Shown: positions 25,801-38,800 of the stretch, one piece after another
Layout: every line of letters starts with the position of its first letter
Position numbering within the stretch: the first letter of the stretch is position 1
NCBI RefSeq assembly: GCF_964340395.1
Contig: NC_135562.1
Coordinates: forward strand, 13,001,043-13,065,042
Direction of reading: 5' to 3'
Length of the DNA stretch: 64,000 nt
Source of the DNA: Glandiceps talaboti
Lineage: Eukaryota > Hemichordata > Enteropneusta > Spengelidae
Notes under the pieces: model-generated
What the model was told of the DNA's origin: nothing
The model's database searches: none
The model's input: only the letters and a program-made list of their open reading frames with translations
Made by a program: the position numbers and the translations under genes

Positions 25801-28800
25801 GGAAGTACCATTCCCTTTCATGAAAGCCGACAGAGACGTGTCCCTTTCGTGTAGGGTCTATGCTATAACACTCTCTGATTGTGTTGTCTTATCAAAACTG
25901 CATGCTCATCTTGTAACACCTGTACTTCCTCATACAGTGACACAAGTCAGTATCTCATTTTTGGCACAAAAACACGAAAGTGTGAAATTAGAATGAATAA
26001 TTTTGGTCAGTTGCTGTAAACTTGTAAATATGGATATTAAAGTTTCTGACTACATTAACTTTTTTTTGAATTTTAAATATTCCATACCTACCAACATTTA
26101 TAGTTTTGAAACTTGTACATATTGGAGTTGTCCAACAATAAATTCATACACTACATATAAACACCTATTACAAACAACATACTAATTATTATACAGAATC
26201 TTTAATATCCATATCATTTTATGGTATTACAGGAGAAATTAAGATGCCTTAGTGTTTCACTCATGAAACACAATGTTTTTTACATGCATGCAGAAAACTT
26301 TAAATGAAAAAAAAAAAAATTACAGACAAGGTGCCATGCACAGTGGGGAGGTAGAAGCAGACAAGTTATCATGTTGATTATCAGTTGGAAGGAAACAATT
26401 GAAGTCATTAAATCATCAAATCCGTGTGTAATGTTTTCATTAGAAGCCTGTTTTTACTGCACTGTGAAAGAATAGCAATGCTTTATCACTGTTCAATGTG
26501 GTTGGGTAAAGGAACCTGCTGTGTGTGTAGTGTCTCTGTTATTGTCAGTCTAGAGTTGAAATATGTCTATCTTTGTGTCCTATAAATGAAACACCCAGGC
26601 AACTTTATTTCGCCTGTAATTTCAAATATAATCACTTATTAACATAAACTCCATTCTGTCAGGAATTACTGTAACCCTTAGCATGCTCAATTTATATTTA
26701 CATCATGGATTGTTGTATGAAATTAACCTAAAATTATGTATTTCCATGGCAACCAGGCATATAGTTTATACAGGCTATACATGTATCTACCACCTGGTCA
26801 CAATTATAACAGAAAGGTATCAAAGGCCAACCATGGCATGGCTTCTTTTCTTGCAATAAGGGTGGGCAAGGGGGTTCATTTCTTGCTAGCAGGGTGGGCA
26901 AGGGGGTTTGTTTCTTGTTTATCAAGGTGGATCTGTGCAGTACCCTTTAAAACAAAAAGTGTACATTACAATGAACATGATAATCCTCTATGTATATTTG
27001 TGCCTAAATTACCAATTATTTGGAAAATGGCTCCATCTTTATGTTTTAATAAAATCAATGGCCATTGACACATTGTATCATAATTTTTTTAAAATACCAA
27101 TACACTTCTTTTTAATAACATGTACATATAAGTAGAAAATGGTTGTTTTAACATATAATGCAGAGAATAAATGGAGGGTTACAAAGTATATCCAGGATGT
27201 CATATTTTGATTTCATCATCAGTATTTAAAGTTCTTACAATATATTAGAAATGAAAAGAGGCAATTCCAAGTTACAAAGTTACCCCTTGCCCACTGTAAG
27301 CAAGTATTAATCTTACTAACTACATCAACTAATTAACTTCCTAGCTTGACTAACCTTACTCTATCTATTACCATTCACTCACTCTGAAATCATTGTCGAT
27401 TTCAGTCATTTATCATTCAAACTAACTGCAATTCATTATTATTATTATTATTATCATTATGTCTATTTCATGACAAGCAGTGGTATGGGTATTATAGACT
27501 TTATGTACCTGCAGAACACAGTTATGTTAGACAGGTATCCACATTGTAATAACATAGCATAACATAACATAATATAATATAACATAACATAACACAACAC
27601 AACACAACATAACATAACATAGAATAACATAACACAACACAACACAACACAACACAACACAACACAAAATAACATAACATACATGTCTATCCTCAAATAT
27701 TTACAGCCAAAATTAAAATAGTGTTAAATGTGTTATATTAAAAGAACCAAATCAAGGTGATTATCAGACAGAATTCAAACACTGCCTAATTACAAGAACT
27801 AATTAATTGTGCAAATGACTAAAAGCTAAATCAACACGGTTTGTGAGACGTGTGCTTTATTATCATTGATGAATGCCCCAAATTATACAGTCACCAAAAT
27901 CATAAATTATGCAAATGACTGTGATTAGTAACCGATCAACCCTCAATTATCTAGTAGTTCTGAATTCTAAGCATTGATTTTGTACACTGTATATTTCAAC
28001 GGAATGATTCAGCCTTCATCAGATGTTATTGTACATGAGTCAGGGATGTAGAATTGTTAGATGTCCACTGGAGCATTGCAGGCTACCAGTATTTCCATCC
28101 CCAATCTTTGTCCACAAATTGACCCACAACTTTTGTTGTTAATACTTCATTGGATTTTGCTCTACAATATAGTCGTTAATCTTTTAACTCCAGTGCTATT
28201 TCAATTTGGGCTGTAATACCACTCACAGACATATCATCATATGGCTGTAATACCACTCAGACATATCATTATAACATTGGCTAACTGCCCATCTATGAAA
28301 GTAGCTGTAGTCTTACTTTCTGTTCTGTACATCTTTTATGCTAAATGGTTGCTTTGTAAGACATACTATATCAGCAAACATTGCTTCATATACACTGTCC
28401 GTGGTTGTCTTTTCCTATTAATACCATGTCACCCCTGACAACCAATCACTGTGCACTGTGACATGGTTTGAATATGAATGCAAGGTTTTACTTGAAAATA
28501 TGACATGAAGATGCAATTGTATAATGACCATCGTCAAGTCAACACCATAAAGGGAGAGGTGACCGTGTGGTATTAGTAAGAAATACAACACCATGCTAAT
28601 TTGTTTCGGTGTAAATTCCTTTTCTTACATTTGGATACCATTTCTTACACACATCATCTATATTTTTCATATTTTTCATTTTGTCATGATGAATGGCTGG
28701 ATGGCTGATTGCTATGTTTTTTCAAGGAATAACTTGCACATATCCAAAGAATTGGCAACGTCAGCTGTCCTTCTACTCTGCTACTCACTGTATTAGCATG

Positions 28801-31800
28801 TGGGCAGGACACTATAGCTCATTAAACAAATTTTATTTAATACTTTGACTCAATATTCAAATTTGATTGGTTGATGTATTGTTTGATTGACAGGGTAAAG
28901 GTGGTGCTTATTGTGAATTCCGTGTACGAGTACAAGAAGACCGAAGTATTGTTCTAGAGTCAGTCAAGACTCCTGGTCAGTTTGTTACTTTCCTGGCTAG
29001 TGGTAAAAGTCATGATACTAGGGGGTCTAGTATTGGACCCTCCAGGCAGTTCATTACATATGTCAAGGTAGGTGTGACAATATTTCCAGGATGAGTGCAT
29101 TCTCTTTATGTTAATTCCATTGTTCATCCATCTTACATTTCAATTATTTTTTTACTGACTCTACAGAACTACTTTGGAACTCATATTTTAATTTTCTGAA
29201 CATAGGATTTTGCCAATGTGACATAGTAGATCTTCAGGTTGAAATTTATAGCCAGTCACACAGCTGTTATAGCCGGGCATTGTAACTGGTAACCGGCTAT
29301 TATCTACATCACTGTCAATAGCAACAAGGCAGTTGCAAAAAACACCTAGTCGTCAGTTGTTTTTTGACCACCATTTTTGCAATATTACAAGCATCTGTTC
29401 GGTCACATGAGACTTTGATTTTATTTGGCAACTTATCTAGCAGAGATCACAGAAACCTTTGATTCTAGGTAGTCAAAATAACAAAATAGTCAACTTAAGT
29501 GGTTTATTTTGATAGTATCCACTTATTTAAAGCTAATAGTCTTTACTATTACTTCTTTATACTACATTCACATCGCAGGGACCAGAGTCGACTCTCAACT
29601 GAAGTTGCTAAAAGATGTTTTTTGGGCTGCAGTTGGATTTGATTTGTTCAAATTTGCTACATGTCTCAGACCAAAGAATCACCTCATTAACTTGTACCAG
29701 TATCGGCCTAAAATACACTCATTTTAGTAAAAGAATTTGCAGTGTGAATCCCCTGATAGTCATATTGTATTTTGTCACTTATTTTTACAGGGTATGATGC
29801 GAGATGAGGGTGTAGTGGTTTTACATACATCTAAAATCCAGGCCTTTGTAGTTGATGAAAGTGGACAGTGTAATGCACATGGCAAGAAATGTCAGAGAGC
29901 TTACTGGAGAGTGCACAAAGCTGATGAAGGTGGTGTTCGAATGTTGGAGAGCTGTGCATACCCTGATAAATATTTACGTATCAAAGATGGTCAATGTGAT
30001 TGTCGGGTATGTATGTGACATCATTGCCAGGAATTTTGTCCATCGCAAGACACTCTAAGTGTTAATTATAGGATATGGCCATGTACCTATTACATGACTA
30101 TGTTCATTAAAGTGAGAGCTGTTAGTGATAATGTCTTTGATTCAATGATTGATTGCTTAACTGAACAATCTATCAGTTGATTGGTTGATTGATTCATTGC
30201 CTGATTAATTGATTAATTGATTGATTGATTGATTGATTGACTGACTGGCTCACTGACTGACTGACTCGTTGACTGACTGTCTCTCTGAAAGTCTGACTGA
30301 CCTTCACAATTGACTGACAAATAACACTATAATCAGGTTTATGTCGACATTTGAATTAAGTACAATTAATATGGTGATTTCTGTCACCATGGCAACTGAT
30401 GTTCATGAAATTACTACTTTTTTTAAAACTCAGTATAGCGAATTACTATACATATGGTGGTTTACAGGCAAACTATATTATTATTCAAAATATTACAATT
30501 CATATATATTTATATACAGGGTACTGGTGATGCATACTGTCAATTTATAGTATCCAGACATAAGGACAAAGGTTTCATAACCTTACAGAGTTTCAAGAAC
30601 AGAGGCATCTATGTAGGCTTTGCAGTAGATGGTACCGCAAGACCTACAGTGGATACAGGGGAAAGGAATGTCAGATTCTATCCTGAAGTTGTAGAATGTA
30701 AGTAACTGTAACAATTGGAAATATACAAAATACCACATCCTTGATGTATAATTTGTTTTTTCTTGCAGGCTATTTCTGCTCATGTAAACACCACATCATT
30801 GATATATTGTTTATTTGTGTGAAAACTTAACCTCACTTATTTCTTTCATTACTGAAGGCGAGATGTCTTAAAGAAAAAGTGGCACAAGTCGAGTTTATAC
30901 AAATTTTTACTGATACATAAAATATCAGTTAAGCTTAGAAGAGCATTAAGTCAATTTTTTTATGCATGCACGGCCATCTCAGTCTTCTTGTAATGGTCAA
31001 CTCTAGTGTGAACTTCCAAGTCATACATTTTGTGGCTTTTAATCGTGAATTTTGATTTCGTCAAATGCTGCTCTGTTGTGGACGTAGTTGGTTTTAAGAA
31101 GGAAAGGACAGTTGTTAGTCCAAGTCTTGGTCCTGTACCTTATCTAACAATAGACCCAGTCTTAGGTTCAGAACCATCACCTACGCTACTGTACCAACGA
31201 TGTAAGACACTTCATATTTGACGGTCTAGATGAAATCTACTAAACATCAACTCACACATTTGTAGTGATTTCAGTGTGTTTTATATTAACCAACATTTGA
31301 TACTAACATTCACAAAATATTTTGCACTTTCAGCGAATAACTAATTAGATATTATCCCCAATATTTTTCTCCATTCAGCTGTGCAAATATTAGTGACATA
31401 AGGGGTCTTAGCTGTGAAAAATATTAGTGACATAAGGGGCCATGTTAGTACAAGTCAAGGATTAATAGTGATGAAACCTTTTATGAGTTTTAGGTCTTTG
31501 CTGAATTAATATATATATTGGGAATGATAATGTATCTGCAAAAGTATAATGAAGAAAAGGGAAAAATAATAATGGGGATTTTGAACATTTTAGTCATATT
31601 TTCAAGTATCGATTCCCTTGTTCTCATGATGGAGAACAATCATTGTATAACCCTGTATAATAATTTGTCAGAACATGAAAAACATGGAGAATATATAGTT
31701 CATATTTCCAAGAATCACTAGGACAGTACAATATAGTTATTTTGGAACAGTAAACTGGAAACGAATGCAACATTTCGATCCATCTACTGTCGACCTTGCT

Positions 31801-32711
31801 CATGCAAGTATCTAATTACTTGCCGTTAATGTTTCTCTGAGCTTGTGCACTTGTGTCCAATTTGCTGTTCCAAATATTGTACTGTCCTATGAAAATCATG
31901 GCTTGCTAAAGCTACAACTTACAAGATAAATTGTGCATACACCATGTAGTATCAACTTGCACTTCTGTAATGGTTTGAGTTTTTTGTTGTACTGGTTGAC
32001 TAACGTTTGACTCTAACTTTTGCAGATTTACAGAATGGTTTATATTGTAAGAGTATGAATTGTTTTAATTATACTAAATACTAACTACACTTTTTTATGA
32101 TTTGAATTTTTTGTTTTGAATAACTAGCAGTTAACATTAACATATATTGTGTATTTGAAATAATTTACATTGATAAGATGAACTTTGTCTAGAGTTACTT
32201 AGTGTTCGTTTGTGTAGTATTGTTTTCTGATGCTGTGCATTCTTGTAGTGAGACTAGTAGCCTATCTATATCGCTGGATCTGTGACTGTGTTCATGCTCA
32301 TTTTACCTACCAGTTTGTGATGGTAGATGAACTGGATGAGTTAGTCAAATCCCAACAGATCTAGCAATGTAGACTGCCTATAAGACCAGTAACAATAATT
32401 CTAAACAACTTTTATTCTATCCTTTGTGCATGCTGCATTACTTCAGTGGAAAGCATTGATGAGGAGCAGTCCCCCTTCCCATCAACCAGTGGCTCTCCTC
32501 TCATTTTACCACCTAAGTCACCTACACCCTCCCCAGGAACACACACGCCAGTCTATGTTGACTCCCCAACACTTGGAGTTCCCTCAATTCAAAGATCACC
32601 CTCCCCACCCCCACCTCGCAGGACACCCACACCTCCATCATCACCTCGGACCTATAGTAGTAAGGATAAATGTGTGTGCTGTGTTCTATGTATGTATATG
32701 TAATATATGTA

Positions 32712-32742
<31 letters not shown>

Positions 32743-32904
32743 ATGTATGTATGTATGTATGTATGTATGTGTGTGTGTGTATGCAGGAAGGCAGGTATGT
32801 ATGTCTGTCTGTATGTATCTATGTATGCATGCATGCATGCATGTATTTATGTGTATGTATGTCTCTGTCTTTGTGTATGAGTGTATGTGTGTGTCTCTGT
32901 GCCA

Positions 32905-32975
<71 letters not shown>

Positions 32976-35780
32976 AGAGTTTGCATACATAAACTATCAC
33001 TGTCTCTAAACCATTCAATTTTCAAAGATAACAATGTATTTGGTAGGTTGATTTGATTTGAGTGAAGTTGACTCAGACATTTGACTTTAATAGCAGAAAT
33101 CCAAATGTTGATTCTAAGTTACTGTTACATTAGATTTCCAATATAACATAATCTGACTCAATGAAAGTTTCTCTAATTACAGATTCGGCATCTACAACAC
33201 ATGATGTAATTTTACACAGACTTTTAGATATATTTCTTTTGACCACAGACATACTACTTTAACATGTTGAATATATGCAAACTCTAATCCCATTTATGTT
33301 TCATGTTGCAGGGGGAAAGAAAAAAGGTACTGATGAGTTGCCACCACCAAGATCTGCATCACCAATCATTATGGATGAAAAACAGAAAACAACATTTAGA
33401 GGTTAGTTAATCATGGATTTCTTTTAAGATTTAGTTTTACTTTGAGAGTGGTAATATGATACCAGGGTTTTGCTAACACTGGTAAACTGGAGACCATTGC
33501 TCAGAGGTTGCTGAGCAGAAATTACATGATAGTTTTTTATTCCAACATTTATTGTAATACATAACAGACAAATATACAGCATCTGGTCATTTGACGTATT
33601 TATATACAGATACAGAAAAAAAATGTCTTGATAATCAGTGAAACACGAAACCTACTGTTATACTGAATGATTCCAGGACACTAATTAAGTATTCTGATAA
33701 ACCAATCTGTTATTATCCTATGTAGATGGTGATTGGAAGATCTGGTTGAAGTCTGGTAAGAAAGGTACTAAGCTACCTGTTACAGTGATAGCTTATGGTA
33801 AGAAGGGAGTGTCTGATTTGGTTACACTAGGAAAACCAGGCGATACATTGAGAGGTGGTGAAGAAGAAGAATTCTTGGTATGTTTATTTAGTTGTTTATG
33901 TATTGATTGAATTATTCATTCATTCATTCATTCATTCATTCATTCATTCATTCATTCATTCATCCACCCATCCATCCATCCACCAATCCATCCATCCATG
34001 CGTCCATATATCCATCCATCCATTCATTCATTCATCCTTCCTTTCATCCATCAATCCATCCAGCCACCCATCCATCTATCCGTCCACCCATCTATCCGTC
34101 TACCCATCCATCCATCCACCCACCCACCCACCATCCATCCATCATCCACCCATCTATCCATCCATCCATCCATCATTCATCCATCCATTCTTCCATTCAT
34201 GCATCCATCCATCCATCCATCCATCCACCAATCTATCCATCTACTCATCCATCCATATGTCCAGCAACCCATCCATCTATCCATCCATCCATCCATCCAT
34301 CTATTCCTTTATTTATTCAGTTACACGTAATTTAGCCATTAATGCATTGATTAATTATTTCATTTATGACAGGTAAATCTAGGCAGTGCAACTGACATGT
34401 ACAAGATAAGACTAGGAATAAGTGAAGACAATGCTTCATCAGCTAACTGGCAGCTGAGTCAAGTACGTATGCAAGACATGACAAATAATGAACAACTGAA
34501 ATTTAAAGTCAATCGTTGGCTATCACAAAGTGAAGACGATGGTGACACTCTCAGGGAACTAGCAGTTGTTAGACCGGGCAGGAAACCATTACCAAGTAAG
34601 TAAATAGAAGTTGAAAAACTAATGCATCTTGCAATGTAAGTGTTAGACATATAGCAATTAAGCTACTGACAGAGGCACAGCTTTTAACTGTGTAGTACAA
34701 CTGTGGCAAACCAGTTTTCAAGTTACTGAGATAGACACAAACTAAAACTATTATTGCAGCAATGCAGGATATAACAATATAACAATGACAGAATCTTGAT
34801 CATCTCCTTATACCATGGCTTTTTTTTATGGCACCGTTCATAACACGCCAACTTTATTTCGAAGTGTAGCGGAAGAAGTAACAGCTCTGGTCACAGAATG
34901 GACCTTGATGTAGTTACCTCCCTATAGGGTAGCATTTCTGATAACAAGTTTTTTGTCCAGTGGTGCCACAATCAACCTCACTTCTAACTCCCAGTGTTTG
35001 CACTATCTTAATTACATGATTATATCTACCAACCAAGACACTGCTATCACCCACTTGTGTAATCTACAACATGTACATAACACCAATAGTTCTAGTTTAT
35101 GTCTGTCATAGTTTAGTGAAAGCTGGTCTTCTGCAGTAATTGACAGTTATCCTAACTACTTGAACAAAATTTAGAGAGATTAAGAGAACTTTAATTATCA
35201 AGGAAATTACTCTCCAAGGCACATTCTACCTTAAGAATGCATTATGGATTCATGTTGAATGCCAGGATTCATTCATTCATTTTAGGGCAGTAGGAGTTTT
35301 ATTAGTTTATTTGTAACTTTATCACCCACCTGCACAGACGAATCTTATTTGTCATAGAACTAAAAAATCATAAAACTCTTATCTCAATAATATTTCTAAT
35401 AATTCTACACATTTTTATAACTTATAATTTGTGTTTTTGTTTTCAGTGCTTAAATATTTTGTTCAGGTATACACTGGTGATGAACCTGGTGCTGATACTG
35501 ATGCTAATGTTTACATCTGTATCTATGGCGACCGTGGTGATACAGGCAGGAGATTATTACATAGATCAGACAATGCTGACAAATTTCAACAAGCACAAGT
35601 AAGTCATAACTTTACATTTTGTTATTCTGTCATTTAGGATGTCAGTGTTTTGTCTTCATGTCTAGTACATGTGAATGTCTTGATAATTCTATACAATGCA
35701 TTACCGTATATTCAAACTCTTCACAATATATTACCCACCTATCTAATTATATATATGTATATATGTATATGTTATGAATT

Positions 35781-35845
<65 letters not shown>

Positions 35846-38800
35846 ATGAATTAGTTTTGATTGATTGATTGATTGATTGATTATGAACTGTTTTGATTGA
35901 TTGATTGGTTGATTATTGATTGTGAATTATTTTTGATTGATTGATTGATTGATTGATTAATTGGTTGGTTGGTTGATTGATTGATTGTTGATTGATTAAT
36001 TGATTGATTGATTGATCGATTAATTAATTGGTTGGTTGATTGATTGATTGGTTGACTGATTGATTAATTGATTGATTGATCGATCGATTGGTTGATTGAT
36101 TGATTGATTGATTGATTGATTATATTGTTCTTCTTTCATGTAATTGGTGATTAGACTAGTATTCCTGATTATCCTTACCTCCACCATAATGATATAGAAT
36201 ATTAATTTGACAAATCTATACAAAGTTCAATGTTTTAGACGTGCATTAAATTTCATCTTTAATTTGATATTTTCTTTTAGATTAAAATAAATTTATCAAA
36301 AATGATAAGATATTAATGTATGTTTTTAAAATGTTGAATTTCTGTATTGATTTAATATCTTCTTTGTTGTTTTAGGTTGACAGTTTTGAATTCGAAGCCG
36401 TGTCTTTGGGTAAACTTCACAAGGTGATCATATCCCATGATGGTAAAGGTCCAGGAGCTGGTTGGTTTTGTCAACAAGTAGCCATCAGAGATAAGAAAGA
36501 TGCTAAGACAGAATACGTATTCCCATGTAATAAATGGCTAGATGAAGGCTTGGATGATAAGAAAATAGAAAGGGAACTTAAGATGAGAGAGGAAAGAGAA
36601 ATACTATGTAAGTTGTAAATACATTGTAGATAGTTGGGTGTAGCTTTCTTTGTGTAAAGGCCCATGTCAGAGTTAAAATAGTGATGTGAAAAACAGTTGT
36701 CTTGTAGAGTGAACTCAAGGTGAGAAAAAAGAAAGAACAATATTTAAATAGTGAAGAAAGAGAAATGCTACAAATACTAATAAGTTATAGATAGTGTTTA
36801 AGTTTTCTTAGTTGCAATGCCCATGTCAGAATTAAAATAGTGATGTGGAAAACAGTTGTTTGAGAAGAGGAAACTCAAGAAAAGAGACGAAAGAGAAATC
36901 CAACATAAATTGCAAATGGATAGTTTAAAGGGACGTGTCAGAATAGAGTAAAAATATAGATGTGGAAAACAAATTGTCTGGCAGATCTATAGAAAAAGTT
37001 GATCCTGGACAAAAGAATGATTCTAGGTTCTCTGATAATCTTTGACTCCAAGTGACAAAGCCCCTTAAGTCACTATTGTATTTTCATTGGCTGAAAGAAG
37101 AAAAATATTAGGGAATAATTAGATATTATTCCCCAATATTTTTCGTCGTTGAGCCAAGGAAAATATGAGTGACCTAAGGGGCTTTGTCACTATGAGTTGC
37201 TAGACAAGTAATGACAAACCATTATGTCACAAGTATTTTGCGGCTGAATACAGTAAACGTTTGGAGAACAATTAATATAACTATACCTCGTTGAGCATAG
37301 TTTATGAAAAATCAGTTTGCAATTTGGAACTTTTTGACTCATATTTCAAGCACCACAAAACCAGTGATATAGACAGGGGTTGTGGTGACATAGAACAACC
37401 AGGGTACATTTTGTATAAAATGCTTATTTTCTCTTGAAAGACAATAACTTGGCTTGAATATGGTATAAAATTTGTAATAATTCTTGTTCTTTTGTAGCCA
37501 ATGATTGGTTAGTATGGGTAACTACTGGTAGTGAAGACTCTGCATCCACTACTTCTAAAGTGATAATGTTTGCCTATGGTAGTAAAAGTATGTCAGACCC
37601 ACTAGTCCTAGGCAGTGGTAAAGATGGCTGCTTTTATTCTGGAAATACAGATGAATTCAAGGTACGTAAACTACACTATTATATGAAAAACTCTATGCCA
37701 CACTAGTACCAGTAGGTGACTTTCATGAAAAAGCCCACTGAGCATTCTCACACACCAGAGCTGTTATTTCTTTCGCGACACTACAAAATAACAAGTTGTA
37801 GGCGCCTCTTGGACGGTGCTGTAAGAGGCTGTTTATGACGATGCCACTGAGTAGTGAAACTATTTGAAATTCAAGCAGTTTTTGTACTCATAGTTGACTT
37901 TCATGATGTTTAAGTGACACTGGTAAGGAGTAGTTTGTTGTGTACCTATAGCTTTTTTCTTGAGCCAGCAGGAATGTTTTGATGTGGGTCACACAGAGAT
38001 CATGAAAGTGCGAAATTGGAGTATGTAGGGGTGGGGTGGGAGGGGTTATTTGTACAAGTGCCTGCAGTACTGATGCCATACTTTCACAAGCAAAGTGCAT
38101 GAATGAAAGTGAAGCAGAATATTTTGCACATTTCGGAATGCATGATAATGTTAGCATTTACCATACCTGTGAAATGCCTGATTGTATTTTTTGTTATACA
38201 AATACATATAATTGCACTTTATCATTCTAACTCTTTCATTCACTATTGTAGGTGAATTTTGGCAATATTGGTGACTTATTTAAGATTCGTATTGGTCATG
38301 ACAATGCCTACGATGAACCTGGTTGGTATCTGGACAAAGTCAGAATGAGAGACATGAACAATGGTGCCATGGTTGCATTGGATGTAAACAGATGGTTGTC
38401 AAGGGAACAAGATGATTTAGATGTGTGGAGAGAGTTACCAGTAGCACTTCCAGGAAAAGACCCCATGCCAGGTGAGAAGATTAACTTAATAGCCAAATAG
38501 ATCTTACTGTTCTGATATATTGATTATTAGCTCAGAAAAGTGGTGCTGACATGTGGAAAATGGCATTTTTGCTAATGTCTTTGTATGCTAAAATAAATAC
38601 ATTCACAGTATATTGCATGATATGATAAATCACAATACAAAGCAATGCGACACAACACAATAAAATACATAATTATTATGTCAATGCAAAAATAAAACAT
38701 AAAGCAGGAGATCAAGCTAGTAAGCACACCTCAACGTTTTACTAAAACTTAGCATAACACCTACAACATAGCACAACAATATGTAACAGTATAATATAGC

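Larger units (their letters stand above)
24409..28893 (+). other. Intron 11 (about 4.5 kb) with mobile-element copies
   Basis: The largest intron inside the PLAT/trefoil part. It holds a family C fold-back arm (about 24500-24705), a tRNA-derived SINE (about 24866-25220), a small inverted-repeat element (25765-25859), an ACATA/ACACA minisatellite (27540-27680) and a 37-bp duplication near 28205-28270. The rest is AT-rich and I see no exon in it. Confidence 0.7.

Noticed and set aside
32652-33056. Cys/Val-rich frames of up to 188 codons
   Set aside because: GT and TATG microsatellites read through. Only the first part (32447-32659) is a real exon.
33855-34376. Frames of 110-173 codons rich in Ile-His-Pro-Ser
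   Set aside because: Translation of the CATC/CATT array; open in three frames and located in the intron between PLAT3 exons.
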